Of a DNA stretch of 64,000 nt, positions 53,190 to 61,017 are shown piece after piece. Below the pieces are notes generated by a model. It saw only the letters and a list, made by a program, of their open reading frames with translations, had not been told where the DNA came from and searched no databases. The translations under genes were made by a program, and so were the position numbers. Origin of the DNA: Pedobacter namyangjuensis (GTDB lineage: Bacteria > Bacteroidota > Bacteroidia > Sphingobacteriales > Sphingobacteriaceae). Every line of letters begins with the position of its first letter. Positions within the stretch are counted from its first letter, which is position 1. The stretch spans positions 1,364,001-1,428,000 of the forward strand of contig NZ_QMHQ01000001.1 in assembly GCF_003313325.1 (NCBI RefSeq), written 5' to 3'.

Positions 53190-53203
53190 CAAAAAAAATA
53201 AAT

Positions 53204-54565
53204 ATGAAATTAAAACATTCTATTGTAGCAGTATTAATGACTGCGGTTGCTTTTACAGCGTGTAAGAAGGATAAAAATACTGGTGGAGAATCATCAGGTA
53301 CTATTGAAATTACTAACGGTGGCAACTTAACCGGAACTTTTAAGAAAGATCAGCATGTGGTTGTTAGAAGAGGAACAATTACATTAACGGGTTACACGTA
53401 TTTTGAAGAAGGTGCTAGTTTAACTATTGAACCAGGCACAGTTATAAAATCAAGTACTAGCAATAAAGGTGCCCTAATTATGGAAAGAGGTTCTAAAATT
53501 ATGGCTGAAGGTACTGCGCAAGCTCCGATTGTATTTACTTCTGGTCGTCCTGTAGGCGAAAGAACTCCGGGTGACTGGGGAGGAATTATCCTTTTAGGAA
53601 AAGCAACTGTAAATGCTACTAACCCAACTATTGAAGGTGGTGTTGGTAGACAGTATGGTGGTAATGTTGATAATGATAATTCAGGTAGCCTAAAATATAT
53701 TAGAATAGAATTTGCAGGTATAGCTGCAGAACTTAACTCAGAAATCAATGGATTAACTTTAGGTGGCGTTGGTTCTGGAACAACATTAGAGCACATCATG
53801 GTTGCTTATGGAAACGATGATGCTTTTGAATTCTTTGGAGGTACAGTAAATGCAAAATATTTAGTTGCTTATGCAACAGCTGATGACGATTTCGATTTTG
53901 ACAACGGATATAAAGGTAAAATTCAATTCGCAGTTTCATTAAGAGATCCGGAATTTGTTGATGGTGGCGATGCAGGTAACGGAATTGAGTGCGATAATAA
54001 TGCAAGCGGATCGGACGCAGCACCCAGAACTAGACCAAATCTTTCAAACTTTACGATTTTAGGTCCTAATGGTGCTGCTAATACAGCTGCTAATCATAAT
54101 TTCGCAAATAGATTTAGAAGAAATACAGCTTTTGTATTAAATAACTCTATTCTGTTAGGTCACCCAGATGGTGGCTTGTCACTAGAGTCGAATGGTACAT
54201 ACAATGCGTTTATTGATGGTACTTCAGAATTTAAAAATAACATTCTTTATGCGCTTGCAGCACCTTTTAAAATGGGTAGCGATGTAACGGTTGCTGGTGC
54301 ATCTGCAGCAGCAATTGAAGCTAAAGCGACAGCTGCAGGTACTGTGAAGTTAACTTCATCTGCAGGAGCAGGACTAACAAATGCATTTAGCTTAACAAGC
54401 CCTAACTTCTTGCCAGCAGTAGGATCGGTAGCATTAACTGGTGCATCTTTCACAGGTGATCAAACAGACTCTTTCTTCGAAAAAGTTGCATACAAAGGAG
54501 CTTTTGGTGCTGTTAATTGGACTACTGGCTGGGCTAGCTGGACTCCAAAGACTAACGTTTATTAA
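53204..54565 (+). CDS. Lipoprotein with beta-helix-like repeats
   Basis: 453 aa. Signal peptide with lipobox FTAC (Cys 20), then KKDKN. The body is a Gly/Asn/Thr-rich, strand-rich protein (ITLTGYTYFEEGASLTIEPG, GNDDAFEFFGGTVNAKYLV, ALNNSILLGHPDGG-type pieces), compatible with a right-handed beta-helix. Probably surface exposed and working with the TonB receptor directly upstream (89 bp). Substrate unknown. Ends in a strong bidirectional terminator. Confidence 0.72.
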   Translation: MKLKHSIVAVLMTAVAFTACKKDKNTGGESSGTIEITNGGNLTGTFKKDQHVVVRRGTITLTGYTYFEEGASLTIEPGTVIKSSTSNKGALIMERGSKIMAEGTAQAPIVFTSGRPVGERTPGDWGGIILLGKATVNATNPTIEGGVGRQYGGNVDNDNSGSLKYIRIEFAGIAAELNSEINGLTLGGVGSGTTLEHIMVAYGNDDAFEFFGGTVNAKYLVAYATADDDFDFDNGYKGKIQFAVSLRDPEFVDGGDAGNGIECDNNASGSDAAPRTRPNLSNFTILGPNGAANTAANHNFANRFRRNTAFVLNNSILLGHPDGGLSLESNGTYNAFIDGTSEFKNNILYALAAPFKMGSDVTVAGASAAAIEAKATAAGTVKLTSSAGAGLTNAFSLTSPNFLPAVGSVALTGASFTGDQTDSFFEKVAYKGAFGAVNWTTGWASWTPKTNVY

Positions 54566-54581
54566 TAAAAAAAATGATAAT

Positions 54582-54618
54582 AATAAAAGCCTCAATGCAA
54601 TGCGTTGAGGCTTTTATT
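54582..54618. terminator. Bidirectional terminator
   Basis: AATAAAAGCCTCAA (54582-54595) pairs with TTGAGGCTTTTATT (54605-54618). It serves the lipoprotein gene and the convergent gene at 54620. Confidence 0.88.
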
Positions 54619-54619
54619 G

Positions 54620-55852
54620 TTATTTGCTTTTCAGCGATTCCTTCGGCTGATAAGCATAAACAACGTCATACTTCTGTTTTTTTAAATTATCAGCCAATTC
54701 GCCAATTTTAAGTTTTTGTTTTTGTGGCGTGGGCTCGCAAATCGAATATAATTTTCCGTTATAGTAAATTGGGTCTCCAATGGGTTTGTCGAATTGAACT
54801 GCCATGGTTATGTGAGTAGGGTATAATAAGGCAATCATAGGCAGATTGTATATTTCCTTTACTAAATAAAAAAACAGGGCCACTCGATCATCGCAATCGC
54901 TTTCATCATTCAGTAAAGTTTGCTCCGGAGCGAAACGTTTTTCCTTGCCTAATAACTTCTCGTCGTCCTCATACAAAAACGCATACCTAGTAAATTGCAT
55001 CAAATAATCTACGCCTTTTTTCGTGGGCATTTTTTTAACATTTTCCTTTAACATCGGAATCAGAGATTCGTAAGTATCTTTACTTAGCGGAATGTTGAAA
55101 TAGGTTTCAAAATCAACTACAGGATAATTAGCGAAAATATTCGACACCTCATTGTTCACTTTTAGGTTAAAATGATAAGCCTTGTGTTTGTAATTAAAGC
55201 CGATTTGTTTTTCGCGGTAGCTTTCTGGCCTAAAATCTGGCATTCGCGTAACTTTATAGCTAAAAGCGAGTTTGGCATCGTCAACCTTTATGTTAACCGG
55301 TATGTAGGTATTTTCTTTTTGAAAAAGCTTCCCATAATCATGATAATTTAAGCAACTGTATTTTTTTCCGTCCACCATAAAAAATGGAATGTCAGCAATA
55401 TCCTCATCGTTTCTAACATAAAATATAATCTGGTTATTGCCAATGGCGATTTTTGCATCGTAGCCAGATTTTACCATCAAAAACCATTTGTACAATGTAT
55501 AACGCTCGTAGTTTTCTTTTTTCGGACTGATAGCTTCAGCCGTTTTTCTAACCAATTGATAGAACAACCAATCGTTAAGTTGCTTTTTATTTTGGTAAGC
55601 AACCAAGGTATCTATCAGAGGCTGATATTTTCCCGTATTTAGCTTTTGATAAACTGTATTAATGTATTTACTGCTAAGCTCTGGCTTTTTCGGAATGATG
55701 ATAGACGAATCTAATGCGATATTAAAAGTATCATTGTAAAACTCAAAACTGTAGCGTTGCGCCTTTGTGCTTAAGCCTACTAAACAAAATAGGGTAAACA
55801 CAAGCGCTTTAATTACAGTAAGTTGAATAATGCTTTTCAAATTCGTTAACAT
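54620..55852 (-). CDS. Exported transglutaminase-like protein
   Basis: 410 aa. Signal peptide (VIKALVFTLFCLVGLSTKAQ). The C-terminal half has DESDCDDRVALFFYL (about 316-330) followed by YPTHITMAVQFD (about 347-358), the Cys and His of a transglutaminase-like fold. It may be a periplasmic peptidase or cross-linking-type enzyme. N-terminal part beta-rich and unassigned. ATG 55852 lies within the hexamer array that faces the other way. Confidence 0.62.
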   Translation of the reverse strand: MLTNLKSIIQLTVIKALVFTLFCLVGLSTKAQRYSFEFYNDTFNIALDSSIIIPKKPELSSKYINTVYQKLNTGKYQPLIDTLVAYQNKKQLNDWLFYQLVRKTAEAISPKKENYERYTLYKWFLMVKSGYDAKIAIGNNQIIFYVRNDEDIADIPFFMVDGKKYSCLNYHDYGKLFQKENTYIPVNIKVDDAKLAFSYKVTRMPDFRPESYREKQIGFNYKHKAYHFNLKVNNEVSNIFANYPVVDFETYFNIPLSKDTYESLIPMLKENVKKMPTKKGVDYLMQFTRYAFLYEDDEKLLGKEKRFAPEQTLLNDESDCDDRVALFFYLVKEIYNLPMIALLYPTHITMAVQFDKPIGDPIYYNGKLYSICEPTPQKQKLKIGELADNLKKQKYDVVYAYQPKESLKSK

Positions 55853-55957
55853 TTACTTTACATTAAATGTACGTAAAATTAACACAGGCACAATATTAAG
55901 TTTTCCCTTTTAATAACTAGTATTTAACATCAGCTTAACATGGCTAAATTACATTTG
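55846..55957 (+). promoter_or_regulatory. Third hexamer array with plus-strand promoter
   Basis: First group: TTAACA (55846), TTTACA (55857), TGTACG (55868) and TTAACA (55879), exactly 11 bp apart. Second group: ATAACT (55913), TTAACA (55924) and TTAACA (55935), again 11 bp. The last ends at 55940, 9 nt before TACATTTG (55950-55957). No plus-strand gene follows; the product would be a short RNA. The first group also overlaps the start of the leftward gene at 55852. Confidence 0.6.
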
Positions 55958-55961
55958 CAGT

Positions 55962-56045
55962 GTTAAATATTTGGTTAATATATAACGTTTAAGTTTAGGT
56001 TAGTTGATAACAAAAAGCCACGATGGATGTCGTGGCTTTTGTTTT
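55962..56045 (+). ncRNA. Candidate small RNA of about 80 nt
   Basis: Predicted transcript from the promoter at 55950-55957 to the hairpin at 56013-56040. The body is AU-rich and short, with no start codon-linked ORF. The hairpin could instead simply end the leftward olsF-like gene, so expression must be shown. Confidence 0.4.
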
Positions 56046-56046
56046 T
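56013..56046. terminator. Bidirectional terminator
   Basis: AAAAGCCACGA (56013-56023) pairs with TCGTGGCTTTT (56030-56040); T-runs on both strands (TTTTGTTTTT to the right, TTTTTG to the left). It can end the olsF-like gene from the right and the candidate small RNA from the left. Confidence 0.85.
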
Positions 56047-56101
56047 ACTCGTTATTACCTAGGGGGATAATAAACAGCAAATTCCAATTCAGGATTTGGA
56101 T

Positions 56102-57853
56102 TTAGAAATTCTTACCGATCTTTTCCAACATCTCCGCCGGAATTTTCTGTGTGTCTACAACTAAAAATCCGTCTAAACAATCAGAGAATTTAGGGTCTAT
56201 GTTAAAGCAAATAATCTTTGCATTCAGGTTCATATATTGTCTTAAAAGAACAGGGATTTTAATATGAGAGTTTTCAATATCGCCAATTAAGCCGTCCAAA
56301 TCTTTAAGCGAGTCGCTACTTTCAACCAATAAACTTCTATCGATTTGGGTTAAATCGGCTTTAAATTTATTCTTAGGTTTTACATAATGTGCCATCTCGT
56401 AATCGAAATGGTTTTTAGTGATGTAATCTACAATAATCGATTTCGAAAGTTTAGAAAAACTGTTACTAATGCTAACCGGACCAAACATATATCTGTATTG
56501 CGGATTATCCAACAGGTATTTCAAAATCCCCTTCCACAGCAAAAATAATGGTAGAGGCTTCAGTTGATATTCTTTCCTAATCCACGATCTGCCTAACTCA
56601 ATTCCTTGTCTTAACACTGGATAAAAAGGTTCTTTAATTTTGAATAATTCGGAAAGGTAAAAACCTCTTCTGCCCATGGTGTTCAAAATTTCATCGCCTT
56701 TACCAATTCTATAAGCGCCAACAATATTCTGCCCATCCTTATCCCAAATAAAAAGGTGGTTATAATAAATGTCGTAGTTATCTAAATCAATCTTTTTATT
56801 GGTTCCCTCGCCAACCTCTCTAAAGGTAATTTCGCGTAGTCTGCCAATTTCTCTTAAAATGTTCGGGATACTTGCCGTTGGTACAATATAAACTTCGTAG
56901 TTTTTTTCTTCCCAAACTTTGTAGTTTTCCAGTTTTTCAACCTCTTTAACAATTAGCCCTCTATCAGTTTCTGGAACTATAGCCTCAGGTGTTTTTTTAC
57001 GTTTAAAAAGACTAATGGGGTTAAACAATTTTTTCTCTTCCTCTAAACTGGTACCTAATGCGTAAGTTCTTGCCCTTAAAAAGTCTAATAGTTTATTGGT
57101 ATCCTTTTTATAAGAAATATCTTCAATTTTAATAGGCTTGCCAATTCTAACTTTAATTTTTAAGCCTTGTTTATTTAAAAATTCAGATGGAAGTTTAGCC
57201 GTACGTAAAGTAGGATGAATGAAACTTAGAATATTAAAAAGAACACCATTATTTCCATGAAAGTAAATTGGAACCACCGGAACCTTCGACCTAGAAATAA
57301 GCTTACCTACGACCGGATGCCAAAGCCTATCGGTTACTTCTTGGCTCTCCAAGCTAAATGTGCTTACTTCACCTGCCGGGAAAATTCCTATCGGTGTACC
57401 ATTCTGCAATAAATCAAATGTGGCTTTTAAACCGCTAATGCTTGATGAGTGCTGTACATTTTCGAACGGATTTACGGCAACAAAGAACTCGCTTAGGTTA
57501 GGGATTTTTTTAAGAATAAAGTTTACCATTACCTTGGCTTCTGGCCTAACCGTACATAGTAATTTAACCAATGCCAGGCCTTCTACACCGCCGTAAGGGT
57601 GGTTTGCAATAGCAATAAAGCCTCCTGTTTTCGGAATGTTTTTTAAATCATCCTCGTCAAAATCAATACTAACTCCAATGGTTTCTAAAATCTTGTCTAC
57701 AAATTCTAGTCCGGCAAAATGTTGGTTTTTAGAAAACACTTCGTTAATATCGTTCAGCTTCATTACTTCCATAAGTAAGGCTGCTAAACCCGGAACACCT
57801 AATTTGTCTATTTTGGTTGCTTTGGCAAGTTCTTGTTTGGTAATAATCTTCAT
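56102..57853 (-). CDS. olsF: Bifunctional aminolipid acyltransferase, OlsF type
   Basis: 583 aa. N-terminal PlsC-like O-acyltransferase domain (about 40-260): IANHPYGGVEG (an H-P-Y-G-G-x-E motif in place of HxxxxD), FPAGEVSTF and PVVPIYFHGN. The C-terminal GNAT-like OlsB domain (about 310-500, REITFREVGEGTN, GAYRIGKGDEI, ELGRSWIRKEYQ) N-acylates the amino acid. Fusions of this order make ornithine or glycine lipids, membrane lipids without phosphorus. Minus-strand -7 box TATTTTTG at 57885-57892. Divergent from the HhH gene. Confidence 0.78.
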   Translation of the reverse strand: MKIITKQELAKATKIDKLGVPGLAALLMEVMKLNDINEVFSKNQHFAGLEFVDKILETIGVSIDFDEDDLKNIPKTGGFIAIANHPYGGVEGLALVKLLCTVRPEAKVMVNFILKKIPNLSEFFVAVNPFENVQHSSSISGLKATFDLLQNGTPIGIFPAGEVSTFSLESQEVTDRLWHPVVGKLISRSKVPVVPIYFHGNNGVLFNILSFIHPTLRTAKLPSEFLNKQGLKIKVRIGKPIKIEDISYKKDTNKLLDFLRARTYALGTSLEEEKKLFNPISLFKRKKTPEAIVPETDRGLIVKEVEKLENYKVWEEKNYEVYIVPTASIPNILREIGRLREITFREVGEGTNKKIDLDNYDIYYNHLFIWDKDGQNIVGAYRIGKGDEILNTMGRRGFYLSELFKIKEPFYPVLRQGIELGRSWIRKEYQLKPLPLFLLWKGILKYLLDNPQYRYMFGPVSISNSFSKLSKSIIVDYITKNHFDYEMAHYVKPKNKFKADLTQIDRSLLVESSDSLKDLDGLIGDIENSHIKIPVLLRQYMNLNAKIICFNIDPKFSDCLDGFLVVDTQKIPAEMLEKIGKNF

Positions 57854-57922
57854 TTAAAAGCAGGTATAAATCATAAAGCAATATCAAAAATAACGATTAT
57901 ATTTATAGTACCTGTCCAAACT

Positions 57923-58831
57923 ATGAAAAATCAGTTAAATAACTACTTTGGCTTTACAAAGCGAGAGTACAACGCTATGCTAGCTTTAATGGCTATCTTG
58001 TTGCTGGTAAGTGCATTCCCGTACTTAAGACCTTTATTAGTTAAAAATCAAGCGCAAACCGACCAGGCAATGCAAAAAGCCCTGCAAGAATTGGTAATCG
58101 TCAATCAGCAGAAACCGACTTACTATGCCAATATACGTAACGATATAGAGGATTCAGAAACTGTTAAAAACAAAACTTTCTTCACTTTCGATCCTAATAA
58201 AATTGGCGTAACAGATTGGCAAAAGTTGGGTCTTTCTGTAAAACAGGCACAGTCAATTATTAATTATCGAAACAAAGGTGGCAAATTTTATAAACCCGAA
58301 GATTTGCAAAAGATGTATACTATTTCACCGCAAAAATATCAGGCTTTGCTACCTTATATACAAATAGAAGCTACTGGAGCAAAATACTACAAAACCGAAT
58401 ACCCAGAAAAGCCAGCTTACGTTAAGAAAACAGCCGTAATTGTAGATATAAACACTGCAGATACTGTAGCGTTAGATGAAATTAAAGGAGTGGGTGCAGC
58501 TTTTGCCCGTAGAATTGTAAAATACCGAGAGCGACTAGGTGGTTTTTATAAAAAAGAACAGCTACTAGAAGTTTACGGTTTAGATAGCATTAAATATGCA
58601 GAAATTAAAACGCAGGTAAAGATAGAACCCGGAAATATCAAAAAGATAAATATTAACACGGCAACTTTCGACGACTTGAAAACGCATCCGTATTTAAAGT
58701 TTAAGCAAATTAATGCCATTATCCAGTACCGTAAACAACATGGCAATTTTAACAATGTTGATGATTTGAAGAAAGTAGCTATCTTGAGCCCCGAAAATAT
58801 TCAGAACATAGCACCCTATTTAACTTTCTAA
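57923..58831 (+). CDS. ComEA-like helix-hairpin-helix protein
   Basis: 302 aa from ATG 57923 (the open frame extends upstream without reason). One membrane segment (about 20-35), then three HhH units: near 95-140, near 195-235 (VDINTADTVALDEIKGVGAAFA) and near 245-300 (ININTATFDDLKTHPYLKFKQI). Such proteins bind DNA at the envelope, as in uptake or repair. Its stop is followed after one base by the apt start. Confidence 0.8.
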   Translation: MKNQLNNYFGFTKREYNAMLALMAILLLVSAFPYLRPLLVKNQAQTDQAMQKALQELVIVNQQKPTYYANIRNDIEDSETVKNKTFFTFDPNKIGVTDWQKLGLSVKQAQSIINYRNKGGKFYKPEDLQKMYTISPQKYQALLPYIQIEATGAKYYKTEYPEKPAYVKKTAVIVDINTADTVALDEIKGVGAAFARRIVKYRERLGGFYKKEQLLEVYGLDSIKYAEIKTQVKIEPGNIKKININTATFDDLKTHPYLKFKQINAIIQYRKQHGNFNNVDDLKKVAILSPENIQNIAPYLTF

Positions 58832-58832
58832 A

Positions 58833-59360
58833 ATGCTACAAGATAAAATTAAGCAAACATTAAGAGACGTTCCCGATTTCCCGAAGCCTGGCATTATTTT
58901 TAAAGACATTACGCCAGTTTTAAAAGATGCCGATTTATGCCGTGAAATTACGATAGCGTTAGCTGAACAACTTAAAGATTTAAAAATAGATGTTGTTGCA
59001 GGTATAGAAAGCAGAGGTTTTTTATTCGGCTTGGCCTTAGCACAAGTATTAAAAGTACCTTTTGTACCTATTCGTAAAGCAGGGAAACTACCCTACAAAA
59101 CCATCAAACAATCTTACGATCTAGAGTACGGAAGTGCAACGTTAGAGGTTCACGAAGATGCGTTTACAGAGGGGCAAAATGTGTTGATACATGATGATTT
59201 ATTGGCAACAGGCGGAACTGTTGTAGCGGCGTCTCAACTAGTACAGCAACTAAATGCTAACGTAGTAGGTTATTCTTTTCTTATCAGCTTAGATTTTTTA
59301 AACGGTAAACAGCGATTAAACCAGTTCGCCGATCATACCTTTTCGTTAGTAACCTATTGA
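58833..59360 (+). CDS. apt: Adenine phosphoribosyltransferase
   Basis: 175 aa. Converts adenine and PRPP to AMP. DFPKPGIIFKDITPVL (about 15-30), AGIESRGFLFG, PIRKAGKLPYKT and the PRPP loop VLIHDDLLATGGT (about 122-134) are all present. Almost contiguous with the HhH gene, so co-transcribed. Confidence 0.96.
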   Translation: MLQDKIKQTLRDVPDFPKPGIIFKDITPVLKDADLCREITIALAEQLKDLKIDVVAGIESRGFLFGLALAQVLKVPFVPIRKAGKLPYKTIKQSYDLEYGSATLEVHEDAFTEGQNVLIHDDLLATGGTVVAASQLVQQLNANVVGYSFLISLDFLNGKQRLNQFADHTFSLVTY

Positions 59361-59391
59361 TGTTTTTGAAAACGATTGCAGGTGGCGTTTT

Positions 59392-59460
59392 GGTACTATA
59401 GTCCCGCTGTGCACTTTATTCCGATAAATCGGAATGCTCGTTTCCATCGGGTTTATTTAA
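59392..59460. repeat. Dispersed intergenic repeat, copy 3
   Basis: Same plan as the copies at 3556 and 36314: ACTATAGTCCCGCT, central inverted repeat ATTCCGAT/ATCGGAAT, then CATCGGGTTTATTT. The rest of 59361-59790 is AT-rich with no gene or clear promoter. Confidence 0.6.
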
Positions 59461-59790
59461 CAACGTAGGTACATTAAATTATTAAGCATAAAATAATTGT
59501 TCTCGGTTCAAAAACCGCTTAAAACTTCTTAATTTAAACTTTTTTAAAAATAATTTAATTTTTTTTCGAGCCTAAAGTTATTGGTTAAACTAATTTTAAA
59601 ACAAGCTCAATAAAGTAAATGAACCAAATACCAAAACATTCTACTTTTTAGCGAATAAAAATCGCTTGTGGTAATTATTTTATTTGTTTATCATTGTCGT
59701 AAACCAAATATAAATCTTAAGAAAAGTTTAAATCCAGCGCATATTAAAGGCGTTGATTTAAGCTTTTCTTTTTTTAAACCAACCTTATAT

Positions 59791-60942
59791 ATGCAAAACG
59801 GCTTTAGTTTTGAAGTAGCGGAAAACCAAGAGATCATTAGAAAAATGGTTAGCGATTTTGCCGAAAGAAATATTCGTCAAAACGTAATGGAATGGGATGA
59901 ATCGCAACATTTCCCTGTAGAAATTTTTAAACAGTTAGGCGAGCTTGGTCTAATGGGTGTTTTAGTACCCGAAGAATACGGTGGGTCAGGCTTTGGCTAT
60001 CAAGAATATGTTGATGTAATCGTAGAGGTATCAAAAGTATGTGGCTCTATCGGTTTGTCTTTAGCTGCGCACAATTCTTTATGCACTGGTCATATTTTGG
60101 CTTTTGGTAACGAAGAGCAGAAAAGAAAATGGTTGCCAAAATTAGCTACAGCCGAGTGGATTGGTGCTTGGGGTTTAACCGAGGCTAATACCGGGTCTGA
60201 TGCTTTACGTATGACAACCACTGCTGTTTTAGATGGCGATGAGTACGTTATAAATGGAGCTAAAAACTGGATTACCCATGGTAAATCTGGCGACGTAGCA
60301 GTAGTTATGGTACGTACCGGAGAGGCTGGTAGCGCTAAAGGTATTTCGGCAATTGTGGTAGAGCGTGGTACGCCAGGTTTTAGTGCCGGAAAAAAAGAGA
60401 ATAAATTAGGCATGCGTGCATCAGAAACTACAGAAATGATTTTTGATAATTGCCGCGTACCAAAAGAAAACTTGTTAGGTGTAGAGGGCGATGGTTTTAA
60501 ACAGGCAATGAAGGTTTTAGACGGTGGCCGAATTTCTATTGCAGCTTTATCTTTGGGTATTGCAAAAGGAGCATATTTGGCTGCGGTAGGTTATGCTAAA
60601 GAACGTCATCAGTTTGGTGTTCCAATTTCTAGCTTCCAAGGCATTAGTTTTAAACTTGCCGATATGGCTACAGAAATTGAAGCAGCAGAATTGTTAATCA
60701 GACAAGCCGCAGATTTAAAAAACCGTCACTTGCCAATGACCAAAGAATCGGCAATGGCTAAATATTTTGCTTCTGAAGTTGCCGTGAGATGTGCAACAGA
60801 AGCGGTACAAATATTTGGCGGTTATGGCTACACTAAAGATTTTCCCGTAGAAAAATTTTATCGCGATAGCAAACTTTGTACCATAGGGGAGGGAACTTCT
60901 GAAATACAGAAATTGGTAATCTCAAGAGAGATTTTGAAATAA
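59791..60942 (+). CDS. Acyl-CoA dehydrogenase
   Basis: 383 aa from ATG 59791; the frame is open upstream but the family starts at FSFEVAENQEIIRKMV. FAD-dependent first step of acyl-CoA beta-oxidation or amino-acid breakdown. Signature WGLTEANTGSDA (about 122-133), KNWITHG, the QIFGGYGYTKDFPVEK motif and catalytic-site GEGTSEIQ. Substrate chain length not decided. Monocistronic with its own terminator. Confidence 0.93.
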   Translation: MQNGFSFEVAENQEIIRKMVSDFAERNIRQNVMEWDESQHFPVEIFKQLGELGLMGVLVPEEYGGSGFGYQEYVDVIVEVSKVCGSIGLSLAAHNSLCTGHILAFGNEEQKRKWLPKLATAEWIGAWGLTEANTGSDALRMTTTAVLDGDEYVINGAKNWITHGKSGDVAVVMVRTGEAGSAKGISAIVVERGTPGFSAGKKENKLGMRASETTEMIFDNCRVPKENLLGVEGDGFKQAMKVLDGGRISIAALSLGIAKGAYLAAVGYAKERHQFGVPISSFQGISFKLADMATEIEAAELLIRQAADLKNRHLPMTKESAMAKYFASEVAVRCATEAVQIFGGYGYTKDFPVEKFYRDSKLCTIGEGTSEIQKLVISREILK

Positions 60943-60962
60943 CATTAGCAAATTTGTTGTAT

Positions 60963-61003
60963 AAAAAAAAGGGTGGATAGTCTAAAACTATCCACCCTTT
61001 TTT
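60963..61003. terminator. Bidirectional terminator
   Basis: AAAAGGGTGGATAGT and ACTATCCACCCTTTT arms with A- and T-runs on both sides, between the convergent acyl-CoA dehydrogenase and metalloprotease genes. Confidence 0.9.
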
Positions 61004-61017
61004 GTTCTATTATTTTA

